Shown here in pieces: positions 13,505 to 20,956 of a stretch of DNA of 49,625 nucleotides. The stretch is from the IMG/VR virus record IMGVR_UViG_3300024289_000045, positions 1-49,625 of that record; one strand, given 5' to 3'. Position 1 is the stretch's first letter, and each line of letters starts with the position of its first letter. A program made the translations under genes and the position numbers. The notes beneath the pieces are model-generated. The model did not search any database and was not told the DNA's origin. It saw only the letters and a list, made by a program, of their open reading frames with translations. This DNA is from a virus.

Positions 13505-13723
13505 ATGTTCAAGTTTCTTAAGAATATATTTGTAAAGTCTGAAGATCAAATCAATTTAGCTATATTAAAAACAAAGTTGCAAGATCTAGAAATAGATAAC
13601 AAGGATTTTGAAATAGTAAATAATAACTTAAAAGATGAAAATAAGGAACTTACTAATAGAATAAAAGAACTAAACATTAAGCTTGATTCAATTAAAATTA
13701 TATTGGATTCTATTAACAAATAA
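13505..13723 (+). CDS. Coiled-coil protein, 72 aa
   Basis: AAGGAGG precedes the ATG. After a short basic N-terminus, almost the whole protein is a coiled coil with Leu and Ile heptads (LKTKLQDLEIDNKDFEIVNN ... ELTNRIKELNIKLDSIKII). It is likely a homo- or hetero-oligomeric adaptor. It lies just upstream of the second structured leader and may be transcribed with it. Confidence 0.62.
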   Translation: MFKFLKNIFVKSEDQINLAILKTKLQDLEIDNKDFEIVNNNLKDENKELTNRIKELNIKLDSIKIILDSINK

Positions 13724-13727
13724 TTAT

Positions 13728-13790
13728 GGGCGGTAGCAATTTACCGTGGTGGGATAAGTTGCGTGATCTTGTTGATCAAACCGCCCACCA
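13728..13790 (+). ncRNA. Structured leader RNA, copy 2 (before the CsrA homologue)
   Basis: The outer stem GGGCGGT (13728-13734) / ACCGCCC (13780-13786) is identical to copy 1. Inside are GCAA/TTGC (13736-13739, 13759-13762), with GGGA at 13751, and TGATC/GATCA (13764-13768, 13774-13778) with the same TTGTT loop. The inner stems differ in sequence from copy 1 but keep pairing, which is covariation. ACCA again follows. It ends 14 nt before the csrA-like ATG; the ribosome site AGGAGA also holds a GGA. Confidence 0.75.
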
Positions 13791-13804
13791 AGATAGGAGA
13801 TAAA

Positions 13805-13999
13805 ATGGAAACAGGGAATTTAGTTTTTACAAGAAATTTTGGAGAGTCTTTTACTATTTTCACTCCATCTGGAAACATAGTAATAACACTTCTTGCAGAT
13901 AAGATAAGCATAAATAAAGCAAAAGTAAAAATAAATGCTCCAAAAGATTTTAAAATTATGAGAAATGAAATTATCAATACAACGAGGGATAAAAAATGA
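13805..13999 (+). CDS. csrA: CsrA/RsmA-family RNA-binding regulator
   Basis: The 64-residue product follows the CsrA pattern: LVFTRNFGESFTIF (compare bacterial LILTRRVGETLMI), a strand region, then VKINAPKDFKIMRNEI (compare VGVNAPKEVSVHREEI). The Arg residues that contact RNA in CsrA, near positions 10 and 53, are present. CsrA dimers bind GGA motifs in hairpin loops and ribosome sites and usually repress translation. The ORF can be extended upstream to 13763, but that lies in the leader RNA; 13805 has AGGAGA at good spacing. Its stop overlaps the DUF1501 start (ATGA), so the two are coupled. It may regulate itself, the DUF1501 gene, and host or phage mRNAs. Confidence 0.82.
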   Translation: METGNLVFTRNFGESFTIFTPSGNIVITLLADKISINKAKVKINAPKDFKIMRNEIINTTRDKK

Positions 14000-15276
14000 A
14001 CAGGCGACACTTTTTACAGCATACAACAGAATTTGCTTCTCTTGCATTAGTATCTAATCTATATGCACAGCAAGAAACCATAAAGAAAAAGGGAAAAAGA
14101 CTCATTGTGCTTTGGATGAGTGGTGGCCCAAGTCATATGGATTTATGGGATTTGAAGACAGGAGAATCAACTGGTGGAGACTTTAAACAGATCAAAACTT
14201 CTGCAAACGGAGTGCAGATTAGTGAGGTATTGCCAACAGTTGCTGAACAGTTCAAACACTTGGTGGCTATTAGATCTTTGGTTACTAATGAAGGCAGTCA
14301 TGAGCGTGGCACATTCTTAATGAATACGGCCAAGCAACCAAACCCAGTAGTGCAATATCCAGCTATGGGCGCAGTTGTATCTTCTATGATTGGCTCTAAA
14401 GAGTTGCCATTACCTAATTTTATTGGAATTGGTGGAACTGCACAACGCATTGGGCCAGGATTCCTTGGCGCAATGTACACTCCTTTTGTTGTGCAAAATC
14501 CTGGCGTTCCTCCAGAAAATATAAAGCCACCATCAGAAATTGGCAATGAAGAAGAGCGTCTTAGAAGAAGGCAGAGATTATTCTACGGAATAGAAGATGA
14601 GTTTGCTGCAAAGATAATGCCTCATGTAAAAGGTGCAAAAGACAGAGAAAGTTTAGGTAATGTCGCACAATCACATGCTTCTATATATGGTAAAGCATTT
14701 GATCTAACTATTTCGCCACTTAGAACTGTATTTGAAATAAAGAACGAAAGCCAAGCGACTATAGATGCTTATGGCGGTAGGATGAATCAGTTTGGCATGG
14801 GATGCCTTCTTGCAAGAAAATTAATTGAGAAGGGAGTTAGTTGTGTTCAAGTGGATCTCGGCGGATGGGATAATCATAATAATATCTTTTCTACTATTAG
14901 GAATGGTAATGGCCCTCGGCTTGATAAAGGTTTTGGAAACCTTGTAAAAGAACTAAACGATATTGGTCTTTGGAAAGATACTGTAGTTTTATGGATGGGC
15001 GAATTTGGTCGTACACCTAAGATTAATCAAAATGGTGGACGAGATCATTGGGCAAGATGTTGGTCTATAGTAGTAGGCGGAGGTTCCATTAAGGGTGGAC
15101 AAGCTTATGGTTCTACTAGCAAAGATGGTTTAGACATTAAGGATAAGCCATGCTCAATAGGCGATGTATATGCTACTGTTTATAAAGCTTTAGATATGGA
15201 TCTATCTGCTCAAATTAGAGACAACATTGGACGACCCATGGCTATTACAGAAGGAAAACCTCTAGATATCTTTTAA
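13996..15276 (+). CDS. DUF1501 family protein with a Tat signal
   Basis: The 426-residue protein starts MNRRHFLQHTTEFASLALVS, a twin-arginine export signal. It continues with LIVLWMSGGPSHMDLWDLK, GPGFLGAMYTPFVV and VVLWMGEFGRTPKIN.NGGRDHW, all hallmarks of DUF1501, an alkaline-phosphatase-fold family related to sulfatases and very expanded in Planctomycetes. It should be exported folded to the periplasm. The full family length is kept and the gene looks less AT-rich than its neighbours, so it is probably a recent host-derived acquisition. The substrate is unknown. It is translationally coupled to csrA. Confidence 0.88.
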   Translation: MNRRHFLQHTTEFASLALVSNLYAQQETIKKKGKRLIVLWMSGGPSHMDLWDLKTGESTGGDFKQIKTSANGVQISEVLPTVAEQFKHLVAIRSLVTNEGSHERGTFLMNTAKQPNPVVQYPAMGAVVSSMIGSKELPLPNFIGIGGTAQRIGPGFLGAMYTPFVVQNPGVPPENIKPPSEIGNEEERLRRRQRLFYGIEDEFAAKIMPHVKGAKDRESLGNVAQSHASIYGKAFDLTISPLRTVFEIKNESQATIDAYGGRMNQFGMGCLLARKLIEKGVSCVQVDLGGWDNHNNIFSTIRNGNGPRLDKGFGNLVKELNDIGLWKDTVVLWMGEFGRTPKINQNGGRDHWARCWSIVVGGGSIKGGQAYGSTSKDGLDIKDKPCSIGDVYATVYKALDMDLSAQIRDNIGRPMAITEGKPLDIF

Positions 15277-15286
15277 AGGAACAATC

Positions 15287-15451
15287 ATGCTTAAAAAAAA
15301 TGCAAGGATGACAAAGTGTTTAGGGTGGTGCGATAAAGAATTTTTATCACAAAATCCAATTTATTATAGAATTTGCCCTAAGTGTAAAGATAGGTATAAT
15401 AAAGCAGCAGAAATTAAATCAGTTGCTAAATATAAAAAAGAAAAAGATTAA
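15287..15451 (+). CDS. Small zinc-ribbon protein (CLGWC type)
   Basis: AAAGGA lies 5 nt before the ATG. The 54-residue product has CLGWCDKEF and ICPKCKDRY, a two-pair zinc site, and a Lys-rich tail. It is a paralogue of the gene at 24693 (CLGWCNKMF ... FCNKCKDKR). Function unknown. Confidence 0.65.
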   Translation: MLKKNARMTKCLGWCDKEFLSQNPIYYRICPKCKDRYNKAAEIKSVAKYKKEKD

Positions 15452-15553
15452 CTATCTTATCAAATGTTAAGATGTGTAATATTTTTATTTTTAAAATAGT
15501 CATAGCTGATATTGATAAAAAAAATAAATCTGTTAATTTTTTGTCTTGGTTGT

Positions 15554-15563
15554 CGAATAAAAG
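15554..15563 (+). promoter_or_regulatory. CGAATAAAAG element, candidate late promoter
   Basis: The recurrent CGAATAAA core is in a 165-nt gap (15452-15616) with no convincing gene, 53 nt before the ATG at 15617. The longer distance suggests a transcribed leader. Confidence 0.42.
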
Positions 15564-15616
15564 AGTAGATGGTTAGTGTGTTGCTAATCGTTGTTTTTTC
15601 TTTAGGAGGAAGTATC

Positions 15617-15844
15617 ATGTTGAGTTTTGTTATGGCTATTGCCATTGCTACGAGTTCTGAGACTTTGGATGGTATCAGGCTTCGTGGTGGTTCTTCTTGC
15701 TCTAATGGAAGTTGCGGTGTTGCTGCTACTCCAGTAGTAGAAAAGAAGGCTGAAACTTCAACAAAGCAGGAAGTAGTTCAGAACTCTTGTGGTTCTGGCG
15801 GATGCAGTTCAAGGCATCGTGCTTTTAAGCTTCGTTGTCGTTAA
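15617..15844 (+). CDS. Small secreted Cys-rich protein
   Basis: TAGGAGGA precedes the ATG at 15617; an upstream in-frame ATG at 15569 has no such site. The N-terminus is a short signal peptide (MLSFVMAIAIATSSE). The mature part has two matching motifs, SCSNGSCG and SCGSGGCSS, and a basic Arg-rich end (RHRAFKLRCR). Small secreted proteins with SC..GSCG repeats and basic tails are familiar from planctomycete genomes, so a host origin is plausible. It is followed by a strong terminator. Function unknown. Confidence 0.62.
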   Translation: MLSFVMAIAIATSSETLDGIRLRGGSSCSNGSCGVAATPVVEKKAETSTKQEVVQNSCGSGGCSSRHRAFKLRCR

Positions 15845-15855
15845 TAAATGCAAGA

Positions 15856-15883
15856 AGGGGGCGAAAGCCCCCTTTAAGCTTTT
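15856..15883 (+). terminator. Rho-independent terminator
   Basis: AGGGGGC (15856-15862), loop GAAA, and GCCCCCT (15867-15873) form a very stable stem followed by TTAAGCTTTT. It closes the 13505-15844 unit and insulates the next genes. Confidence 0.85.
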
Positions 15884-15894
15884 AAGGAGCTATA

Positions 15895-16149
15895 ATGAAC
15901 TGCAAAACATGCAATGAAGAAATTCCAGACTATATTTACTTAGAAGAAAGTACCATAGAATGGCAATGTTTTGATTGTTCTTTAAAAGAAAATATGAAAT
16001 GTGAAATATGCAATGAAATTTTAAATATAAATAAGATAGATAAGGCGAATAGTATATTAGGTGACAGTTGGATAGAAATGTGTGACAGTTGTGCGGAGGA
16101 ATTTAATGAAGGTAGGGAGACTTACAATATTAGAAGAAGTAGAATCTAA
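15895..16149 (+). CDS. Multi-Cys zinc-binding protein
   Basis: AAGGAG precedes the ATG. Four CxxC pairs (CKTC, CFDC, CEIC, CDSC) form two predicted zinc sites in 84 residues. No catalytic domain is present. It overlaps the next gene by 44 nt. Confidence 0.63.
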   Translation: MNCKTCNEEIPDYIYLEESTIEWQCFDCSLKENMKCEICNEILNINKIDKANSILGDSWIEMCDSCAEEFNEGRETYNIRRSRI

Positions 16150-16456
16150 AAAAATGCCATCTGGACAGATTTGCAAGATGGTTAAAGTTTTATGTGATTG
16201 TGGAAAAGAAAAAATTATTTATTTAAACAACATAATGAATGGAAGAACTGTAAGTTGTGGATGTTACAAAAAAGACTCTGTTATTAAACAAAACAAAGCT
16301 AATAAAGAAACTACAATATGGGTAGAATACAAAGACGAAATAATAACATTCGTTGAATTTTGTAAAAAAAATAATCTTGATTACTTCTTTGCTAAGAATA
16401 GATATATTATGGGGTGGGATTTGGAAAGCATCATACAAATACCAAAACTGAAATAG
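16106..16456 (+). CDS. DNA-binding-like protein with CDCG...SCGC zinc motif
   Basis: The ATG at 16106 has GGAGG upstream. Residues 1-60 (GRLTILEEV ... CDCGKEKIIYLNNIMNGRTVSCGC) match the zinc-bearing segment common in phage AP2/HNH and NUMOD-type DNA-binding proteins. The nuclease core itself is absent. The C-terminal part (FVEFCKKNNLDYFFAKNRYIMGWDLESII) looks like a helix-turn-helix. It may be a stranded DNA-binding domain of a homing enzyme or a regulator. Confidence 0.58.
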   Translation: MKVGRLTILEEVESKKMPSGQICKMVKVLCDCGKEKIIYLNNIMNGRTVSCGCYKKDSVIKQNKANKETTIWVEYKDEIITFVEFCKKNNLDYFFAKNRYIMGWDLESIIQIPKLK

Positions 16457-16458
16457 CC

Positions 16459-16698
16459 ATGTCATATTTTTTTAATGTTTGGATAGAATACATCGGTTGT
16501 GATAATGTAAAGAAAAGAAAGTTTTTAAAAAAAATTAATGATTATAATGATTGTTTACCATTATTATTAGAAAGCGAGTATATAAAAGAATACCTTTTTA
16601 TGCCAAAATGCATTGTTATATTAGAGGATACATTTGGAAATGACATGAGACTAAAACCATTGTTTGAAAATGATAAGTTTTTTCTTTTGTGTGAATAA
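16459..16698 (+). CDS. Hypothetical protein, 79 aa
   Basis: The start MSYFFNVWIEYIGCDNVKKR lies 2 nt after the previous stop. The product is basic at the start and strand-rich later (YLFMPKCIVILEDTFGNDM). It overlaps the next start by 1 nt. Function unknown. Confidence 0.52.
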   Translation: MSYFFNVWIEYIGCDNVKKRKFLKKINDYNDCLPLLLESEYIKEYLFMPKCIVILEDTFGNDMRLKPLFENDKFFLLCE

Positions 16699-17126
16699 TG
16701 AAAAATGTTTTTTTCAAATTAAATAACGAAAAGTTTTATGTTATAGCTGGAGATACAGCTAAACGAGAAAAAGAAAAATTAAAGTGTTCTTGGAAAACAT
16801 TGCTTAGTGTTTTATGTAAAGAAAATTTTCCAAATATAAAAAAGGTGACAGAAAAAACAGAAAATAATCATATTGTTACAATACCATTTTTTGAGGAGTT
16901 AATTTTTTTTGTAATGACAATTATGTATAAAGATAAAAAAATTTTTGTCGTAACAGCAAATGAAAAGGTTAAAAAGTTTAAATTAAAAAAATTTGGTAAG
17001 TGGATAGCGGAATTAGAATGTGGGCATACTTTTTTAATGGATAGCGGAGTAGATGATTACAGATTTATAAAAAGAATATTTTGTCCTACATGTATGGAGA
17101 ATACCGATGGTTCAGTTTTTAAATGA
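16698..17126 (+). CDS. Zinc-finger protein with C-terminal CGH...CxxC
   Basis: The 142-residue protein has a basic, strand-rich N-terminal region and a C-terminal zinc site (LECGHTFLMDSGVDDYRFIKRIFCPTC). The same arrangement is found at 8393-8782, so they are likely distant paralogues. Function unknown. Confidence 0.58.
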   Translation: MKNVFFKLNNEKFYVIAGDTAKREKEKLKCSWKTLLSVLCKENFPNIKKVTEKTENNHIVTIPFFEELIFFVMTIMYKDKKIFVVTANEKVKKFKLKKFGKWIAELECGHTFLMDSGVDDYRFIKRIFCPTCMENTDGSVFK

Positions 17127-17682
17127 ATTAAAAACATTTATAGAAAACAAAAGCGATGAATGCAAACTAAAACCAGAATTAAAAATTACTGAATCAAAAA
17201 TTTTGTTTATTACATCAAATAACTATTTAATATCAAAATATTTTTTAGATGTATGCGAAAAGTTTTTGAATAATAAGAATTTAATAATTACTGAAAATAA
17301 AAAAACTTGTTTGAATTTGGAAAAATCATTAGAAGATATTGTTTCTATTATAAAAGAATCGTGTCATTATGGATTTGATCATGCAATATTATTGAATAAT
17401 TATGATATTTTTTTTGATGATGAAACATGTATTAGTGTTGCAAAAGAATTAATTGATTATTCTAAAAATTCAAATGATAACTTAAAAATGATTATAATTT
17501 TGACAAACAGATCAAAAACTATAGAGCCGTTTTTAATGCACAGTCCAAATCATTTAAAAGTAAATCAAGCATGGTGTCTCGGTAAATATATTTGTAGGAA
17601 AATCGAAGAAAAGAGTATGGAGCAAATACTTTCTGAAACGATTAATGCAGTTAATGATACTCTTAATTGTAAATATTATTAA
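17107..17682 (+). CDS. Hypothetical protein, 191 aa
   Basis: The segment SKILFITSNNYLISKYFLDVCEKFL, then SIIKESCHYGFDHAILLNNYDIFFDD and LKMIIILTNRSKTIEPFLMH, has the alternating strand-helix look of a P-loop or AAA-type fold, but no Walker A motif is visible. It could be a degenerate ATPase. No confident family. Confidence 0.52.
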   Translation: MVQFLNELKTFIENKSDECKLKPELKITESKILFITSNNYLISKYFLDVCEKFLNNKNLIITENKKTCLNLEKSLEDIVSIIKESCHYGFDHAILLNNYDIFFDDETCISVAKELIDYSKNSNDNLKMIIILTNRSKTIEPFLMHSPNHLKVNQAWCLGKYICRKIEEKSMEQILSETINAVNDTLNCKYY

Positions 17683-17739
17683 AGGCATTTCTATTGGTGT
17701 GTTTATTTATTTTATGATTAAATTTTTAAGGAGAGGAAT

Positions 17740-18156
17740 ATGAAGTCTCTAAGATCTGATCTACACAGCGAAATTAGTACAACCAGCGGTTCTTTGGTTT
17801 TAATACCTCTAGAAAAATTTCAAGAACTAATAGGTTTTTCAGACGATGAAGATTTTGAAATTGTATCTGAAATAATTGATAACGGCGGAGATATTATAAA
17901 CATAAATCCATATGTAAATTTAGAGGTAAGAAAAAGATTTACTTTAAATGCAGACGGCACAAATGATACGGTTATTCAAATAGCACCAAAAAATGAATCT
18001 AAAGACTTTGTAAGACTTTTAAACAAGGATGAAGAGACATTAGAAGAATTTTCTTTGCGTAAGAAAAAAGAATTAAAAATGAATACCGAAGAAATGATTA
18101 AGTCATTTACAGATATTAGAAACGAATACTTAGAAAAGATGGATATAAATGATTAA
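17740..18156 (+). CDS. Hypothetical acidic protein, 138 aa
   Basis: AAGGAGAG precedes the start. The protein is acidic, with an N-terminal domain (LVLIPLEKFQELIGFSDDEDFEIVSEII) and a C-terminal helix rich in Lys and Glu. It overlaps the next gene by 8 nt, so they probably work together. Function unknown. Confidence 0.55.
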   Translation: MKSLRSDLHSEISTTSGSLVLIPLEKFQELIGFSDDEDFEIVSEIIDNGGDIININPYVNLEVRKRFTLNADGTNDTVIQIAPKNESKDFVRLLNKDEETLEEFSLRKKKELKMNTEEMIKSFTDIRNEYLEKMDIND

Positions 18157-18763
18157 CAAAGAAAAAATAATGCATAGAATAAAAAAAGGAAATGAATTAG
18201 CAGAATATGTAGCTAAGTATCTGAATCATAGATATGGATATAATTTTAAAAAAGTGGGATTACAAGAAGATAAAGAATCAATGATTGATTATAGGTGTGA
18301 TAAATATAATAAAACTGCTCAATTTAAATGTCGTGATAACCAATCTGACATAATTTATGAATGTTGGAAATTTATACCAAGAGAAAACAATCAATTTGAA
18401 AATGTTCCTGGTAGAGATGTAAGGACAAAAGCGGATTTTTATATTTGTTTAAATTCATCTAAGACAAAGATAATTGTTGCAGAAACGAGCAAGATTAAAG
18501 AAATAGCAAAAAATTCTATTAATGAAAAAACAATAGAAAGCGTTGCTAATATATACAAAGAGGCTAAATTAAAACCGACAAAAAGTAAATTTTTAAAATC
18601 AAATTCAAATTTGTCTGAGGTTTGTTTTAAGATAGATGAAGGAAAAGATACAAATGAATATGGAAAAATATTAATTTTTATACCATTTGATTCAATAAAA
18701 GAAGCAAAAGTAATCGACTTAAAACCAAAAGAAAACATATTAGATGAACGGAGTTGGAACTAA
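18149..18763 (+). CDS. Possible PD-(D/E)XK nuclease-like protein, 204 aa
   Basis: The N-terminal region GNELAEYVAKYLNHRYGYNF, then SMIDYRCDKYNKTAQFKCRDNQSDIIYECW, has the D...QxK spacing of restriction-endonuclease-fold proteins. RTKADFYICLNSSKTKIIVAE follows as a core strand. The C-terminal third is Lys-rich. It could act on host DNA or in recombination. The call rests on the motif pattern only. Confidence 0.42.
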   Translation: MINKEKIMHRIKKGNELAEYVAKYLNHRYGYNFKKVGLQEDKESMIDYRCDKYNKTAQFKCRDNQSDIIYECWKFIPRENNQFENVPGRDVRTKADFYICLNSSKTKIIVAETSKIKEIAKNSINEKTIESVANIYKEAKLKPTKSKFLKSNSNLSEVCFKIDEGKDTNEYGKILIFIPFDSIKEAKVIDLKPKENILDERSWN

Positions 18764-20004
18764 TGCCATACTTTTCAATAGTAACACCTACGAATAATGG
18801 ACAATATTTGCCAAGACTGTCTAGGTCTTTAGCAAATCAAGCTTTTAAAGATTTTGAATGGGTAGTTTTACCAAATGGCAATGCTACTATTGATTTGGAT
18901 TCTTTAAGTTTAAAACCAAGAATTATAAATTCATCCAAACCAGATTCAAAACTAATAGGTTTATTTAAAAAAGAAGCGTCAATGGCTGGGAAAGGTCATG
19001 TTATTGTCGAAGTTGATCACGATGATGAATTAACTCCAGATTGTTTAGAAGAGTTGCATAAGTGTTTTAATGAATCTGAATCTATAGATTTTGTTTACTC
19101 AAATTGTGCAGAGATAGACTTTAATGGAAAACCATTTGTTTATTCTGATGTATATGGATGGAGAAATAGACCATTTGAATATAATGGAAAAAAACTTTTA
19201 GAATTGATTTCTTTTGAACCTTCAGCAGCTTGCTTTTCAAAAATATGGTTTGCACCAAATCATGTTAGAGCTTGGAAGAAATCTTTTTATGAGAAAATCG
19301 GTGGACATAATGAAAAAATGGATGTCTTAGATGATCATGACATTCTTTGCAGAACATATATACATGGAAATGTAAAACACTTGGATAAATGTCTTTATAT
19401 ATATTATAGGCATAAAGGAAATACATGTTATGGAGAGAAAAACGCTTTTATTCAAGAGGAAACACTAAATATACACGATAGATATATATATCAATTAGCA
19501 GAAAAATGGTCAGACTTAAACGGTCTTTTAAAAATAGATCTATGTGGCGGTTTTAATAGTCCTGCTGGATATAAATCTGTTGATCTAGAAAACGGAAATA
19601 TCGTACACGATTTAAATAATCCTTGGCCTTTTGAAGACAATTCTGTTGGTGTTATAAGGGCGCACGATGCATTAGAGCATTTAAAAAACCCAATCCATGT
19701 TATGAAAGAAGCTTATCGTTGCTTATCTCCTTTGGGATGGTTTTTAACACAAACTCCATCAACTGACGGAAGAGGAGCTTTTCAAGATCCAACTCATATA
19801 AGTTTTTGGAATAGTAATAGTTTTTGGTATTATACTAAAGCAGAAACCGCAAAATATATTGGAACACCAGTAAGATTTCAATTAAATAGAATTAAAAATT
19901 TCTTCCCAACAGAATGGCATAAAACTCACAACATCTTATATGTTAAAGCGGACTTATTAAAAATATCAAACGATATAAGAATACCAGGAGAAATATCTAT
20001 TTAG
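18763..20004 (+). CDS. Fusion of GT2 glycosyltransferase and SAM methyltransferase
   Basis: The ATG at 18763 overlaps the previous stop (TAATG). Residues 1-245 form a GT-A glycosyltransferase (YFSIVTPTNNGQYLPRLSRSLANQAFKDFEWVV, then VIVEVDHDDELTPD with the metal-binding DHDDE). From about 250 a methyltransferase follows (LKIDLCGGFNSPAGYKSVDLE, PWPFEDNSVGVIRAHDALEHL). One chain could add a sugar and methylate it, as in O-methylated capping sugars. It ends tail-to-tail with the minus-strand island, overlapping by 8 nt. Confidence 0.8.
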   Translation: MPYFSIVTPTNNGQYLPRLSRSLANQAFKDFEWVVLPNGNATIDLDSLSLKPRIINSSKPDSKLIGLFKKEASMAGKGHVIVEVDHDDELTPDCLEELHKCFNESESIDFVYSNCAEIDFNGKPFVYSDVYGWRNRPFEYNGKKLLELISFEPSAACFSKIWFAPNHVRAWKKSFYEKIGGHNEKMDVLDDHDILCRTYIHGNVKHLDKCLYIYYRHKGNTCYGEKNAFIQEETLNIHDRYIYQLAEKWSDLNGLLKIDLCGGFNSPAGYKSVDLENGNIVHDLNNPWPFEDNSVGVIRAHDALEHLKNPIHVMKEAYRCLSPLGWFLTQTPSTDGRGAFQDPTHISFWNSNSFWYYTKAETAKYIGTPVRFQLNRIKNFFPTEWHKTHNILYVKADLLKISNDIRIPGEISI

Positions 20005-20440
20005 CAATTTTTAAAAATGCTTCTTGTTGTTCTTTCGGGCCAGCAAATTTAATTGAATTTGATCCATACTTCCTTATTAAAACAAGCATGTGTTTGGCTA
20101 TATAATTTATTACAGATTTTCCTAATTCTGAATCAGATGCATTTTCCCACACTTCTTGACCTAGCATGTGGGCAAAACCAAGATCATTTTGTTTTGGTGC
20201 TGGATAAAACATTAAACCAAGATTATTGGGTCTAATGGTTTCATCGCCTGGCAAAATACCTAAAACCCAAGAACAAGACCACTTTCTACATATTTCCGGT
20301 CTTGTATCATAAATCATACAGCCTTTGTTTTGGTGATGACAATTTGTATATTCTGGCTTGTTTAGTTCTTGAACAATTAAAATTGTGCAACAAACATCAC
20401 AATCACTACAATGTCTATCAGCCAATGGTAAATTGATCAT
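19997..20440 (-). CDS. YkgJ-like Cys-cluster protein
   Basis: The 147-residue protein has the Cys pattern CSDCDVCC ... CHHQNKGCMIYDTRPEICRKWSC of the YkgJ family (predicted zinc- or iron-chelating domain; some members are annotated as Fe-S oxidoreductases). It is downstream of pduO, 3 nt away, as the last gene of the minus-strand island. Its role here is unknown. Confidence 0.75.
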   Translation of the reverse strand: MINLPLADRHCSDCDVCCTILIVQELNKPEYTNCHHQNKGCMIYDTRPEICRKWSCSWVLGILPGDETIRPNNLGLMFYPAPKQNDLGFAHMLGQEVWENASDSELGKSVINYIAKHMLVLIRKYGSNSIKFAGPKEQQEAFLKIAK

Positions 20441-20443
20441 ATA

Positions 20444-20956
20444 TTATCCATGCCAAATTTTTTCTTCTGGACCCAAAAGTCTAGCCAAGGTAAACAAAAA
20501 ATCACTCAATCTATTTATATATACAACTATTTTCTTTAGGTTTTGATGAACTTCCATTAATTTGACTAAATCAATTTCAACCCTTCTACATACTGCTCTT
20601 GCTAGATGAATTTCACAATGATTAAAAGGTATTATAAAGTTTTTCAATGGCTTTAAAAGCTTAGTCATGTCGTCAATTTTGCCTTCTATTTCTTTAATAT
20701 GCTTGTCATCTATTCTTGCTTCGCCCGTAGCTATTTCAGCGCCTATATCAAATAAATGTTTTTGTATGTCTACAATAAAATCATAAGCGTTTTGAATTTT
20801 TAATTCTAAAACATATTTTTGATTTACTAAACCTATTGAAGCGTTAAGTTCATCAACACTTCCTAACAATTGAATGTGTGGGTCAGTTTTTGGAACACGC
20901 CCAACTTTAGGCAAAAAGGTTGTTCCATCATCTCCTGTTTTAGTATAAATTTTCAT
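20444..20956 (-). CDS. pduO: PduO-type ATP:cob(I)alamin adenosyltransferase
   Basis: The 170-residue protein has the family start (KIYTKTGDDGTTFLPKVGRVPKTDP, then GSVDELNASIGLV), the ATP-binding region, and the C-terminal helix motifs HLARAVCRRVEIDLV and INRLSDFLFTLARLL. It transfers the adenosyl group of ATP to cob(I)alamin, making adenosylcobalamin. The class II ribonucleotide reductase of this phage (35838) needs exactly that cofactor. It is a cytosolic trimer in known members. It overlaps the upstream gene by 17 nt. No cobalamin riboswitch is seen. Confidence 0.88.
   Translation of the reverse strand: MKIYTKTGDDGTTFLPKVGRVPKTDPHIQLLGSVDELNASIGLVNQKYVLELKIQNAYDFIVDIQKHLFDIGAEIATGEARIDDKHIKEIEGKIDDMTKLLKPLKNFIIPFNHCEIHLARAVCRRVEIDLVKLMEVHQNLKKIVVYINRLSDFLFTLARLLGPEEKIWHG

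Noticed and set aside
13763-13804. Upstream extension of the CsrA homologue
   Set aside because: The extra codons lie inside the structured leader, and the ATG at 13805 has a well-placed AGGAGA.
15472-15576. Short ORF between the zinc-ribbon gene and the Cys-rich gene
   Set aside because: It has no ribosome site, contains the promoter-like element and shows no protein character.
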